From: Kitasatospora cinereorecta
GTDB taxonomy: Bacteria; Actinomycetota; Actinomycetes; Streptomycetales; Streptomycetaceae
Direction of reading: 5' to 3'
Assembly: GCF_024172095.1 (NCBI RefSeq)
Contig: NZ_JAMZDX010000004.1
Coordinates: 372,001-436,000 of the forward strand
Length of the DNA: 64,000 nucleotides
Below are positions 1 through 9,800 of this stretch, one piece after another. A program made the position numbers and the translations under genes. Each line of letters begins with the position of its first letter. Within the stretch, counting starts at the first letter, position 1. Below the pieces are notes generated by a model. The model saw only the letters and a list, made by a program, of their open reading frames with translations. It made no database searches and was not told where the DNA came from.

Positions 1-2
1 TG

Positions 3-1397
3 GACGTGGTCCGCGCCGTCGAGCCGCGGGTCGCGGACGCGATCGGCGCCGAGATCGAGGACCAGCGGGCCTCGCTCAAGCTGATCGCCAGCGAGAACTA
101 CGCCTCCCCGGCCGTGCTGCTCGCCATGGGCAACTGGCTGAGCGACAAGTACGCCGAGGGCACGGTCGGCCGCCGCTTCTACGCGGGCTGCCGCAACGTG
201 GACACCGTCGAGGCGCTGGCCGCCGAGCACGCCCGCGAACTGTTCGGCGCGGACCACGCGTACGTGCAGCCGCACTCGGGCATCGACGCCAACCTGACCG
301 CGTTCTGGGCGGTGCTCTCGCAGCGGGTGGAGAGCCCGGCGCTGGCGCGGGCGGGCGTGCGCAACGTCAACGACCTGACCGAGCAGGACTGGGCCGAGCT
401 GCGCCGCGACCTCGGCAACCAGCGGATGCTCGGCATGTCGCTCGACGCGGGCGGCCACCTCACCCACGGCTTCCGGCCCAACATCTCCGGCAAGATGTTC
501 GAACAGCGCAGCTACGGCACCGACCCGGCGACCGGACTGCTGGACTACGACGCGATCCGGGCGGCGGCCCGGGAGTTCCGCCCGCTGATCCTGGTCGCCG
601 GCTACTCCGCCTACCCGCGCCGGGTGAACTTCCGTCTGATGCGGGAGATCGCGGACGAGGTCGGCGCCACCCTCATGGTCGACATGGCGCACTTCGCGGG
701 CCTGGTCGCGGGCAAGGTGCTCACCGGTGACTTCGACCCGGTGGCGCACGCCCAGATCGTCACCACCACCACGCACAAGTCGCTGCGCGGCCCGCGCGGC
801 GGCATGGTGCTGTGCAACGAGGAGCTCGCCGAGCACGTCGACCGCGGCTGCCCGCTGGTCCTCGGCGGGCCGCCGTCGCACGTGATGGCCGCCAAGGCGG
901 TCGCCTTCGCGGAGGCCCGCCGCCCCGAGTTCCGCCAGTACGCGCAGCAGGTGGTGGACAACGCGCAGGCGCTGGCCGAGGGCCTGCTGCGGCGTGGCAC
1001 CCGGCTGGTCACCGGCGGCACGGACAACCACCTGGTGCTCGCCGACGTCTCCGGCCACGGCCTCACCGGGCGGCAGGCCGAGGCGGCGCTGCTGGACTCC
1101 GGGGTGGTCACCAACCGCAACGCCGTCCCGCAGGACCCGAACGGTGCCTGGTACACCTCCGGCGTGCGGATCGGCACCCCCGCGCTCACCACCCGCGGGC
1201 TCGGCACCGCCGAGATGGACGAGATCGCCGACCTGATCGACACCGTGCTGCGGGCCACCGCCCCCGCCACGACCGCCGACGGTCGCCCGTCCAAGGCCCA
1301 GTACCGCCTGGACGCGGGCGTCCGCGAGGCGGTCACCAAGCGGGCCGCCGAGCTGCTCGCCGGCTTCCCGCTGTACCCGGGCGTCGACCTGGTCTGA
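3..1397 (+). CDS. glyA: Serine hydroxymethyltransferase, 5'-truncated by the window edge
   Basis: This PLP enzyme converts serine and tetrahydrofolate to glycine and 5,10-methylene-tetrahydrofolate in the cytoplasm. The frame is open from base 3, so the true start lies upstream; the GTG at base 6 is probably internal. Visible family marks are the N-terminal LIASENYAS segment, the [12 protein letters not shown] segment, the [15 protein letters not shown] region and the [14 protein letters not shown] motif, whose lysine (codon at 777-779) should form the Schiff base. The C-terminal [12 protein letters not shown] motif is also present. The form is somewhat longer than the E. coli enzyme between the YAGC and VDMAH regions, as in many actinobacterial paralogues. 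Any riboswitch or promoter lies outside the window. Confidence 0.95.
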   Translation, partial: DVVRAVEPRVADAIGAEIEDQRASLKLIASENYASPAVLLAMGNWLSDKYAEGTVGRRFYAGCRNVDTVEALAAEHARELFGADHAYVQPHSGIDANLTAFWAVLSQRVESPALARAGVRNVNDLTEQDWAELRRDLGNQRMLGMSLDAGGHLTHGFRPNISGKMFEQRSYGTDPATGLLDYDAIRAAAREFRPLILVAGYSAYPRRVNFRLMREIADEVGATLMVDMAHFAGLVAGKVLTGDFDPVAHAQIVTTTTHKSLRGPRGGMVLCNEELAEHVDRGCPLVLGGPPSHVMAAKAVAFAEARRPEFRQYAQQVVDNAQALAEGLLRRGTRLVTGGTDNHLVLADVSGHGLTGRQAEAALLDSGVVTNRNAVPQDPNGAWYTSGVRIGTPALTTRGLGTAEMDEIADLIDTVLRATAPATTADGRPSKAQYRLDAGVREAVTKRAAELLAGFPLYPGVDLV

Positions 1398-1445
1398 TCT
1401 CCGCCTTCCGGCGGCCGTCCGCGATGGGCGGCCGTCGGGGTCGAC

Positions 1446-2165
1446 TCAGCGGCCGACCACGGCCCGGACGGGGTTGTGGTCGGAGAGGCCGCGGACGTCC
1501 TCGACGAGGGCGCCGCGGCTGTCCAGGCCGCGCACGACCACGTGGTCGATCCACTGCGACTTGGCCGCGCCGATGTCCCGCGGCCGGGTCGGCCCGGCAC
1601 CGGGCGGCAGTTCGGCGACGCGGTAGCCCTCCCCCAACTCGGCGGCGACGGTCGCCCGGTCGGCGTTGAAGTCGCCGAGCAGCACCGCCTGCTCGGCTCC
1701 GGCCTCGGCCACCACCTGGGCCAGCCGCGCCAGTTGACCGGGGCGCCGGTCGCCGGTGGCGACGTGGGTGGCCACCACCAGCACGTCGTCGACCCGTACC
1801 GCCAGCAGGCCCTTCCCCGGGGCGTCGGCGAACGCCTCGGCGGCGACCACCTCGGCCGTCCGGTCCAGGACCAGCACCAGGTGCTCGGTCCGGTCCGCGA
1901 GCCGGTTCGGGACGCGGCGCGGCTCGGGCACCCGCGGGTACCGCAGCGCGCGGATCGTCCGGCCTTCGGGCAATGCCTCGCGCAGTGAGGCGAGTTGGTC
2001 ACCGCTGACCTCCTGCAGCGCCACCACCTGCTCGGTCGTCGCCGCCACCCGGGCCGACACCGCGGCGATCCGCTCCGGCTCCTGCGGCCACCGGTCGAGG
2101 ACGTGGCTGCCCCAGTTCTCGGCGTGCACGCGGTGGAGGACGTTCCAGGTGGCGACGGTGAGCAT
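1446..2165 (-). CDS. Endonuclease/exonuclease/phosphatase (EEP) family hydrolase
   Basis: A 239-residue protein of the EEP fold, which covers DNase I-like nucleases and phosphodiesterases; the substrate cannot be told from sequence. Seen in order: the N-terminal ATWNVLH motif (metal-site Asn), ALQEVSGDQ (catalytic Glu), ATHVATGDR, LGDFNAD (Asp/Asn pair) and the C-terminal SDHNPV motif carrying the catalytic His. There is no signal peptide, so it should be cytoplasmic. The ATG at 2165 was chosen because it sits directly before the conserved first strand; longer in-frame extension runs into the neighbouring GNAT remnant. It points toward the convergent SHMT gene. Confidence 0.85.
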   Translation of the reverse strand: MLTVATWNVLHRVHAENWGSHVLDRWPQEPERIAAVSARVAATTEQVVALQEVSGDQLASLREALPEGRTIRALRYPRVPEPRRVPNRLADRTEHLVLVLDRTAEVVAAEAFADAPGKGLLAVRVDDVLVVATHVATGDRRPGQLARLAQVVAEAGAEQAVLLGDFNADRATVAAELGEGYRVAELPPGAGPTRPRDIGAAKSQWIDHVVVRGLDSRGALVEDVRGLSDHNPVRAVVGR

Positions 2166-2214
2166 GGCCGCGATCCTACGGCCGCCGCGGCCGGCGTCCG
2201 CCGGGGGGCGGGCG

Positions 2215-2900
2215 TCAGGTGCCGGGGGGTCGGAACGTGAGGCTGAGCTGGGTGCCGAGTTCGCGGAATCCCAGGGCGGCGGCCACGCCGCGGGAGGCGG
2301 CCGGGCGGGCGCGCCACTGCGGGAGGAGGGAGCGGTGAGGACCGACAGGTGGGCGGTGTCGCGCGGCCAGCGGCGGTAGCCCGCCGCCGCGACCACCCGG
2401 CCCGCGGGGTCGCGGACGGCGAAGGCCGGGGAGGTGATCCCGTCGAGACCGCACTCGTCGGCGTCTGCGGGGTCGACGGTGGCGAGCAGGGCGGTGACGC
2501 CGTCCCCGTCGACGGCGAGCTCCTCGACCGCGCGGCCGTCCGCCGCGGCCTGGGCCGGGGCCGGGGCCGGGCGGAAGTCGCTGGCGGCGACGTAGGCCAG
2601 GGCGGCCGGGCCGAGCGCGTCGCCGAGCGGCAGGTGGGCGGCGAGCCGGGCGGGGTCGGTCCAGTCGGTGGACGGCAGCTGCCCGAGGGCCTGCCGGAGG
2701 CAGCGCGCGGCAGCCTCGGTGGGCGCGGTGGCGAGGAGCTCGCCGCCGAGTACGACGACCCCGCTCCAGCCGGGCGGGCACAGCCCGGAGGCGGGCGCGA
2801 CGACCACGCTCTCCGGTCCGGGCGGGCCGAACACCGCGGGGGCGCCGGCGAGGTGGCACCACAGGTCACGGGCCCGGTCGAGCAGCTGGTCGGTCTCCAT
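2215..2900 (-). pseudogene. GNAT-type acetyltransferase with internal deletion and frameshift
   Basis: From ATG 2900 the frame reads a normal GNAT-like N-terminal half, ending near DTAHLSVLTAP. At about 2321-2330 the meaningful frame switches by one, and the downstream frame reads LLPQWRARPAASRGVAAALGFRELGTQLS to a stop at 2215. In this family roughly 20-25 residues holding the acetyl-CoA-binding RGRGLA-type loop normally lie between these two segments; here they are missing. The simplest reading is a deletion of some 70 bp that removed the cofactor loop and shifted the frame. An assembly error in this GC-rich stretch could look the same. If read through, the unshifted frame fuses to the EEP gene downstream. 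Confidence 0.7.
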
Positions 2901-3070
2901 GCGGGCGATCCTGGCAGCCGGGCGGCCGGCCCGGCACGCGGTTTTCGACGGCGGGGCGAACAACCGTGGAAGGAAGTTCGAACGACCGGCGCGGGAGGGG
3001 CGTCCGCGGACGGTGCGTGTGTGGCTGCTGTGGTTTGTGGACGACGCTCACGCGGAGAACGTGACATGTC
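2901..3070. other. Intergenic stretch without a recognised gene
   Basis: Between the divergent GNAT remnant and the rpfA control region I see no convincing coding sequence; short frames here lack codon bias and family similarity. It may hold the GNAT promoter. Confidence 0.5.
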
Positions 3071-3071
3071 C

Positions 3072-3105
3072 GTGATGCTCACGGTACGAGCTTGTGATCG
3101 GTCAC
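3072..3105 (+). promoter_or_regulatory. Crp-like operator region of rpfA
   Basis: Bases 3094-3105 read GTGATCGGTCAC, a perfect GTG-N6-CAC dyad matching the Streptomyces Crp consensus. A second imperfect half-site pair, GTGATGCTCAC with a 5-base centre, lies at 3072-3082. Crp control of rpfA is known in Streptomyces coelicolor, so position and motif agree. A small hairpin (GCCCGC-TGAA-GCGGGC, 3131-3146) follows, probably near the 5' end of the transcript. Confidence 0.65.
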
Positions 3106-3157
3106 CTCAACTGAATAGTGTTCGGTGTCAGCCCGCTGAAGCGGGCACCGAGCGCGG

Positions 3158-3337
3158 AACGCCTAGCCCTGTCCACCGTGCTGCGGGAGGGACGATCCGA
3201 CTCTGGACAGGGGCGGGGGACCCACGTTCATCTGCCGTCCCCACGCGGCTTGGGGTGAAGCCGTCCGTCGCGGTCTCCGCGGCGCCGGCCGGGCCGACTC
3301 CTTCCGGTCCGAACCCGACAGCTCACCTCGCAGGCGT
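3158..3337 (+). ncRNA. c-di-AMP riboswitch (ydaO/yuaA class)
   Basis: The leader contains the conserved blocks of this class in the right order: GCCTAGCCCTGTCC at the 5' side, GGGGGACCCACGTTCATCTG, TTGGGGTGAAGCCG, and the hallmark 3' block CCGAACCCGACAGCTCACCT followed by CGCAGGC. It ends about 18 bases before the rpfA start codon. This class binds cyclic di-AMP and turns genes off, often for cell-wall hydrolases in actinobacteria; the rpfA leader of S. coelicolor is a known example. No search was run, but the core match is close. Confidence 0.9.
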
Positions 3338-3355
3338 GCAGAGAGGGACTTGGTC

Positions 3356-4549
3356 ATGCTCTTCACGGGTTCGGGCCGGCACCGCCGTCAGACCCAGGCC
3401 GAGAAGGCGATCGCTGCTGCGAGCGTCGCCGGAGTCGGTATCGCACTGCCCCTGATGGCCGTCGGCGCGGCGCACGCCGCCCCGGTGTCCACCTGGGAGA
3501 AGGTCGCCGAGTGCGAGAGCGGCGGCAACTGGAGCGCCGACGCCGGGGACGGGTACTACGGCGGCCTGCGGCTCACCTCGGCCACCTGGGCCGCCTACGG
3601 CGGCACCGAGTTCGCCCCGCGGGCGGACCAGGCGACCCGCAGCCAGCAGATCGCGGTCGCCGAGCGGGTGCTGGCGGCCGAGGGCACCGGCGCCTGGGCC
3701 TCCTGCGCCCAGCAGAGCGGTCTGAGCATCGCCTCGGCGCCCGGCCAGCTGGACACCAACGACTCGGCCGACGAGACCGGTTCGCTGCGCGGCAGCCGCG
3801 GCGCGGAGACCGTCGGCGCACAGCCGGACGGCAGCCACCCGACCACGAAGGCCGCCCCGGTCTTCCCGGGCTACGGGGGGTACGACCTCCACTCGGGCGT
3901 CTACTGGTACCAGAAGGACGGCAACTGGTACTGGACCAGCCACCGCGACGTGTACGAGCAGAACACCCTCTCGGCCGCCAGGACTCCCGCGGCGGGCGAC
4001 ACCGCCCAGGCCCCGGCCACCACCGCGCCGACCACCCCGGCCCAGCCGGACACCGCCACCCCGACCGACCCGACCTCCCCCACGGCCACCCCGACCCTTC
4101 CGGGCGACCAGGGCGACCAGGGGAACCAGGGCAACCACAACGGTCAGAACGGTCAGGGCGCGACCACCACCCCGTCGCCGACCGACCCGTCGACCGGGGC
4201 GCCGACGACCGCCCCGACCGGTACGCCCGCCCCGGGCAACCAGGGGAACCAGGGCGACCAGGGGAACCAGGGGAACCACAACGGCCAGGGCGCCACCACG
4301 GCGCCCGGTGCGACGCCGTCCACGGCGACCGCCACCACCCCGCCGGCCGCCCAGGCCGACGCCGCGGCCACGCCGGCCTCGCCGCCCGCTCCGCAGCCGT
4401 ACACGGTGCACTCCGGTGACACGCTGTCCACCATCGCGGCGAACCAGAACGTCCAGGGCGGCTGGTCGCAGCTGTACCAGGCCAACCAGGGCGTGGTCGG
4501 CCAGAACCCCGACCTGATCCAGCCGGGCCAGGTCCTCCACCTCGGCTGA
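3356..4549 (+). CDS. rpfA: Resuscitation-promoting factor, secreted, with LysM domain
   Basis: A secreted muralytic enzyme that cleaves peptidoglycan during germination or resuscitation. The 397-residue protein has a signal peptide ending near AHAAP (about residue 40), then an Rpf domain with TWEKVAECESGGNWS, whose first Glu-Cys-Glu region holds the catalytic glutamate, a long Thr/Pro/Ala linker with repeated GNQGDQ / GNQGNHNGQ units (4100-4290), and a C-terminal LysM domain YTVHSGDTLSTIAANQ. ATG 3356 is preceded by GAGAGGGA at a good distance; the TTG at 3350 is too close to that site. Expression should be controlled by the upstream Crp-like site and c-di-AMP switch. Confidence 0.95.
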   Translation: MLFTGSGRHRRQTQAEKAIAAASVAGVGIALPLMAVGAAHAAPVSTWEKVAECESGGNWSADAGDGYYGGLRLTSATWAAYGGTEFAPRADQATRSQQIAVAERVLAAEGTGAWASCAQQSGLSIASAPGQLDTNDSADETGSLRGSRGAETVGAQPDGSHPTTKAAPVFPGYGGYDLHSGVYWYQKDGNWYWTSHRDVYEQNTLSAARTPAAGDTAQAPATTAPTTPAQPDTATPTDPTSPTATPTLPGDQGDQGNQGNHNGQNGQGATTTPSPTDPSTGAPTTAPTGTPAPGNQGNQGDQGNQGNHNGQGATTAPGATPSTATATTPPAAQADAAATPASPPAPQPYTVHSGDTLSTIAANQNVQGGWSQLYQANQGVVGQNPDLIQPGQVLHLG

Positions 4550-4580
4550 GCCCGCGCAACCCCGGGTCCGACGACCGTGA

Positions 4581-4609
4581 CCGGCGGTGCGGTGCCTCCG
4601 CACCGCCGG
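4581..4609. terminator. Bidirectional hairpin between rpfA and the diiron oxygenase gene
   Basis: A perfect 12-bp stem (CCGGCGGTGCGG / CCGCACCGCCGG) with a 5-base loop lies between the two convergent stop codons. There is no U-tract, as is usual for actinomycete terminators. Confidence 0.7.
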
Positions 4610-4616
4610 TCCGGCG

Positions 4617-5510
4617 TCAGTGGACGACGCCCGCCGCCCGTAGCATCCACCGGTTGGCGCGTCCGACGAGGCCGGCCCGGTCGAGCACGCCGACGACCTT
4701 CGCGGCCAGCTCGACCTTGGCGGCTCGCCAGTGCGGGTTGCGGCGGGCCGCTGCACGGCCGGTCCTCGGGTCGATGCCGACCGCCGCGTACAGGCGCGGA
4801 TTGATCAGGCTGGTCGTCGAGTAGTAGACGATCAGTCCGATGAACAGTTGCTCGTAGCGGCGGCGGATCGGTCCGAGCCGGCGGCGCATCAGTTCCTCGC
4901 GGGCGTAGCTGATGTGCCGCGCCTCCTCGATGACGTGGATCCGCGAGACCTGCCGGGTCAGCGGCTGCAGGCTCTCGTCGTTCATCAGCTCGCGCTGGAA
5001 GGCGTCGAGGATCTCCTCGACGTACATGGTGCCGCCGAAGGTCTGGCTGTGCGTGGAGATCGCCTTGAGCAGCCGCCCGAGGTTGTGCGCGACCCGCCCG
5101 GCGCCGTAGGCCGGGACCCCCATCCAGGAGATCATCCTCGCGAACATCACCGAGTGCCGGCACTCGTCGGCGATCTCGGTGAGCGCGTACTGCACGTGCG
5201 CGGTGGTGGGGTCGCGGTCGAAGGCGTGGCGCAGCAGCATCTGCATGAGGATCTCCTCGAACCAGATGCCGACGCTGGCGACGGAGGCGGTCTCGTGCTT
5301 GCTGAGTTCGATCCGCTGGTCCTCGGTCAGCGCGTCCCACAGCGCGGTGCCGTAGAGCGAGAGGTGACGGGGCGGGCAGTAGTAGCGGCCGGGGATCGGT
5401 TCGGCGGCCCAGTCCACGTCCTTGAGCGGGTCGAAGGAGAGCTTGGCGGACGAGGCGAGCAGGCGCTCGGCGGTGCGCTCGCGGTCGCGCAGGCTGTGGG
5501 GCGCGGACAT
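4617..5510 (-). CDS. AurF-like diiron oxygenase (p-aminobenzoate N-oxygenase family)
   Basis: A 297-residue helical protein of the AurF/DUF-diiron family, whose founder oxidises an aryl amine to a nitro group. The metal-ligand motifs are present in order: WFEEI, EIADECRH, MYVEEILDAF and HVIEEARH. These give the Glu and His ligands expected for a two-iron site. The ATG at 5510 is chosen because AAGGAG stands 7 bases upstream; a longer frame to 5591 crosses the likely promoter. No biosynthetic partners lie nearby, so the substrate is unknown and many family members in Streptomyces are stand-alone. A TetR-like operator overlaps its putative promoter. Confidence 0.85.
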   Translation of the reverse strand: MSAPHSLRDRERTAERLLASSAKLSFDPLKDVDWAAEPIPGRYYCPPRHLSLYGTALWDALTEDQRIELSKHETASVASVGIWFEEILMQMLLRHAFDRDPTTAHVQYALTEIADECRHSVMFARMISWMGVPAYGAGRVAHNLGRLLKAISTHSQTFGGTMYVEEILDAFQRELMNDESLQPLTRQVSRIHVIEEARHISYAREELMRRRLGPIRRRYEQLFIGLIVYYSTTSLINPRLYAAVGIDPRTGRAAARRNPHWRAAKVELAAKVVGVLDRAGLVGRANRWMLRAAGVVH

Positions 5511-5555
5511 GGCAGGCTCCTTCGCGGCGGTGGGTCTGTCCGCGAAGGTAGAAGC

Positions 5556-5575
5556 TATTAGACTGGCCGTCAATA
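5556..5575. promoter_or_regulatory. Operator-like inverted repeat upstream of the AurF-like gene
   Basis: The sequence TATTAGACTGGCCGTCAATA is an imperfect palindrome with arms TATTAGAC and GTCAATA. On the minus strand TTGACG overlaps it and TACCTT follows 17 bases later, so it lies over a plausible promoter. The form suits a TetR-family repressor, but no TetR gene is in the window. Confidence 0.45.
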
Positions 5576-5619
5576 CACTGCGCCCGCACACCGGCCGCCG
5601 CGCACCGGCGGACAGGCCG

Positions 5620-6552
5620 TCAGGGGCCGGGCCAGGCGCTCAGGGTGCGGCGACTGGTGAAGCGGAACCGTTCGCCGCTCAGCGGGTCGGCGAACTCCAG
5701 TGCCCTGGCGAGCAGTTGCAGCGGCGCGTCGTAGTCCTCGGGCTCCGAATCGGGCCGCACCACGGGGTAGAGCGGGTCGCCGAGGATCGGCACGCCGAGC
5801 GCGTTCATGTGCACCCGCAGCTGGTGGGTCCGGCCGGTGTGCGGCAGCAGCCGGTAGCGGGCCAGGCCGTCGCGGTGCTCGACCAGCTCCACCAGGCTCT
5901 CCGCGTTGGGCTCGCCGGGCACCTCGCGGGCCGCCATCACCCCGCGTTCCTTGACGATCCGGCTGCGGACCAGCGCGGGCAGCTCGAGCGCGGCGTCGTA
6001 CCGGGCGATCGCCTCGTACTCCTTGCCGACCAGCCGCCGTTCGAACAGGCCCTGGTAGGCGCCCCGGTGGCGCGGGTCCACGACGAACAGCACCACGCCG
6101 GCGGTCAGCCGGTCCAGCCGGTGGGCGGGGCTGAGCGCGGGCAGGTCGAGGTCGCGGCGCAGCCGGGCGAGCGCGGTGTCGGTGATGTGGCGCCCGCGCG
6201 GGGTGGTGGCCAGGAAGTGCGGCTTGTCGACCACCACCACGCGGTCGTCGCGGTGCAGCACCTCGATCCGGAACGGGACGGGCTCCTCGTACGGCGTCTC
6301 GTCCCGGTGGAACCACAGGTGGGCGCCCGGGGCGAAGGGCGCGTCGGGGCCGATCGGTCCGTCCACGGAGACGAACTCGCCGCGCGCCAGCATCGCGGCG
6401 ATGCGCTCGGGACCGACGGCGCGGCCGTAACGCTCCAGCAGGTACGCCCGGACGGTCGGCCACTCCCCCTCCTGGGGCAGCCGCAAGTGCACCGGGTCGA
6501 TCCCGTCCCGCTGCGGCAGCGGACTCGCCGGCACTCCGGACCTGCGCCTCAC
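5620..6552 (-). CDS. RluA-family pseudouridine synthase
   Basis: A 310-residue cytoplasmic enzyme that isomerises uridine to pseudouridine in rRNA or tRNA. The catalytic motif AHRLDRLTAG (catalytic Asp) is clear, followed by GKEYEAIARY and the family's LLPHTGRTHQLRVHMNALG and PILGDPLYP motifs. The N-terminal 80 residues carry an S4-like RNA-binding segment. A longer frame on the same strand to 6562 is a different reading frame and lacks the motifs. The target RNA site cannot be predicted. It stands alone, transcribed away from the large sensor gene at 6832, with about 280 bp between them in which I see no gene. Confidence 0.9.
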   Translation of the reverse strand: MRRRSGVPASPLPQRDGIDPVHLRLPQEGEWPTVRAYLLERYGRAVGPERIAAMLARGEFVSVDGPIGPDAPFAPGAHLWFHRDETPYEEPVPFRIEVLHRDDRVVVVDKPHFLATTPRGRHITDTALARLRRDLDLPALSPAHRLDRLTAGVVLFVVDPRHRGAYQGLFERRLVGKEYEAIARYDAALELPALVRSRIVKERGVMAAREVPGEPNAESLVELVEHRDGLARYRLLPHTGRTHQLRVHMNALGVPILGDPLYPVVRPDSEPEDYDAPLQLLARALEFADPLSGERFRFTSRRTLSAWPGP

Positions 6553-6831
6553 CGGCCCTCACTCCCCGTACTCATCCGGCCAGCCTACCGAGCCCCGTCG
6601 GCGGCCCCGCCGCCGCGCTGCGCGGACCGAGCCGTCACGGCTCTCCGCACCCGCCGATGCACCTGGCCGCGCGCCGCGCAAGCGCCCGTCCGGGCGACCC
6701 CCTCGACCCGGGCGCGGCACACGCGTGGGGCTGCCGGAACCGCTTGTGGTTGCCGTATGGGCCCGGGACGGGCGTCATGGGAGGATGGCAGGGCGGAGCG
6801 CCCGGTGAGCGCCTGAGCGGCAGGTGGTCCG

Positions 6832-9800
6832 ATGGACACCGACAAGCACGGCAGGATCCCCCGAACGCGTCGGACTCCGGCCGAGGCCGAGGCCGACGAG
6901 TCGGTTTTCGACGGCCTGCTGACCATCCCCATCGCCACCGCGCTGATCTCCGAGGACGGCCGGATCCTGCACTGGAGCCCGGACGCGGAGGCGCTGCTCG
7001 GCTACCGGCCGGAACAGGCGGTGGGGCGGCCGGCCGCGCAGCTGCTGGTCACGGACGACCAGCGGCCCGAGGTGCTGGCGCTGTTCCGGGACATCCTGCA
7101 CGGGCGGGCCTGGTCGGGCGTCTTTCCGGTCCGCCACCAGCAGGGACACCACGTCAACCTGGAGTTCCGCACCCACCCGATTGCCGGCGCGGACGGGCGG
7201 CCGCTGGTGCTGGCGGTCGCCTCCGACGTGACGGCGCTGCGCCGGCTGCAGTCGGACCTGGCGGTGCTGGACGGGTTCTTCACCCAGTCGCCGGTCGGCA
7301 TGGCGGTGTACGACGCCCAGCTGCGCTTCGTCCGGCTGAACGAGGCCCTGGCCAGGATCAACGGCCTGCCGGTCGACCAGCACCTGCGGCGGCGGATCAC
7401 CGAGGTGCTGCCGGGCATCAACGGCCAGGAGATCGAGGCGGTGATGCGGCGGGTGCTGACCGAGGGCGAGGCGGTGGTCGACACCCGCTCCCACGGCCGT
7501 ACCCCGGGCGATCCGACGCACGATCACGCCTGGTCGGCCTCGTACTTCCGGCTGCAGCAGCCCGACGGCCGGATCCTCGGCGTCTCCTCGACCATCGTGG
7601 ACATCACCGAGCGCTTCCAGGCCGAGATCACCGCCACCCGGGCCCAGCAGCGGCTGACCATGCTGGCGGAGGCCACCGCGAGCATCGGCACCACCCTGGA
7701 CCTGCGGCAGACCGCGCGGGAGCTGGCCGACGCGGTGGTCCCGCAGCTGGCCGACGCGGTCGGGGTGTTCGCCCTGGAGCACCTGATCACCGGCCAGGAG
7801 GAGCAGCCGGGTGGCGCGCCGGCCCCGGACGGGGTCACCGCGGCCGGCGCGCCGCACCCCGACGGCCCGGCGGCGTCCGGCGGGCACCCGGTGGCGCACA
7901 AGGTGCGCCGGCTCGCCATGGCGACCGTCGACCCCGACCACCCGACCCGCCACCTGCCGACCGAGGCGGTGCTGGTGCTCCCCGACGACTCGGCGTACGC
8001 GCGGGCGATGGACACCGCCCGCACCGTCACGGCGCCCAACTGGGACCTGCCGCTGCTGGCCGAGGGCGTGCCCGCGGCCGAACTCAACGCCTACCTGGGC
8101 AAGCAGCCCCGGCCGGTGGCGATCACCCCGCTGGTGGCCCGCGGCACGGTGCTGGGCATGGTGGTCTGGTCGCGCCGCTCCGACCGGGAGCCGATCGCCC
8201 AGGCCGACATCACGCTGGGTGACGAGCTGGCGGGCCGGGCGGCGACCGCGATCGACAACGCCCGGCTGTACACCCGGGAGCGCAACGCGGCCGAGCAGCG
8301 GCGCCGGGCGCTGGCGGCGGCGGAGACCGCGCAGGAGCGGCTGGCGCTGCTGAACGAGGCGTCCGCCCGGATCGGCACCACCCTCGACCTGGCCACCACG
8401 GCCCGCGAGCTCGCCGAGACGGCGACGCCGCGGCTGGCCGACACGGTGATCGTGGAGGTGCTGGACGCCCTGGTGCGCGGCGAGCCGACGCCCTCCCCCG
8501 GCCAGGCGGACCGGTCGGCGGTGCTGCGCCGGCTGGCCTTCCACACCGTCCCGGGCAGCGGCATGCACCCGATCGCGCCGACCGGCTCGGTACACCGCTT
8601 CCACCCGACCACCCCGTACGCCTGGGCGCTGGCGCACCGGCGCCCGGTGCTGCTGCCGCGCACCGACGAGCGGGCGATGTCCTGGTTCGCCGACGACGCG
8701 GACCGGGCCCGGGCCGTCCGCGAGCAGGGGGTGCGCTCGCTGATGGTGATCCCGCTGATAGCCCGGGGCGCCGCGATCGGCACCGCGACCTTCTACCGGT
8801 CCACCACCGACCGGCCGTACGACCACGCCGACATGGCGCTCGCCTCCGAGCTGGCCGCCCGGGCGGCGGTCTCGATCGACAACGCGCTGCTGTACACCCG
8901 GGAGCGGGACGCCGCCGAGCAGCGCCAGCGGGCGCTGGAGGCGGCCGGCGCCGCGCAGGAGCGGCTGGCGCTGCTGAACGAGGCGTCCTCCCGGATCGGC
9001 ACCACCCTCGACCTCTACCGCACCGCGGAGGAGCTGGTCGAGGTGGTGATCCCGCGGTTCGCCGACTTCGTCACGGTGGACCTGCTGGAGTCGGTGCTGG
9101 AGGGCGAGGAGCCCAACCTGGTGCCGTCCACGGGTTCGGTGCTGCTGCGGGCGGTCGCGGTCGGCGAGATCGACGACAACGGCACCATGACGCACGCCGC
9201 CGATCCGGTCGGCGGCGCGTCCCGCTCGGCGCAGCTGTACGCGCAGAGCCTGCGCACCCGGCGCTCCATCCTGGTGCCGCACGTGGACGAGGCGGCGCTG
9301 CGCCGCATCGTGGCGCACCCGAGCCGGATCGAGCCGAGCCTGGAGGCGGGCGTCCACTCGTACATCATGGTGCCGCTGCTGGCCCGCGGGACGGTGCTGG
9401 GCGGCGCGGAGTTCATCCGGACCCGCAATCAGGAGCCGTTCACCCCGGCGGACGTGGCGCTCGCGGAGGAGCTGGCGGCGCGGGCGGCGGTGTGCATCGA
9501 CAACGCGCGGCTCTACCGGCGGGAGCGGGACACCGCGCTGACCCTGCAGCGCAGCCTGCTGCCGCAGGACGTGCACCGCACCCCGGGTCTGGAGATCGCC
9601 TACCGCTATCTGCCGTCCAGTGTGATCAGCGAGGTCGGCGGCGACTGGTTCGACGTGGTGCCGCTGACCGGCGGGCGGGTGGCGCTGATCGTCGGCGACG
9701 TGATGGGGCACGGCATCCGGGCCGCCGCCACGATGGGCCAACTGCGCACCGTGGCACGGACGCTGATCACCCTGGACATGGATCCGGCCCGGGTGCTGCG

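Noticed and set aside
611-3082. Long minus-strand frame of 823 codons
   Set aside because: Runs through SHMT antisense, the EEP gene and the GNAT remnant in a wrong phase; Arg/Pro/Ser-rich shadow.
4100-4290. CRISPR-like repeats in rpfA
   Set aside because: The repeats are in-frame coding units (GNQGDQ, GNQGNHNGQ) of variable spacing, not equal repeats with unique spacers.
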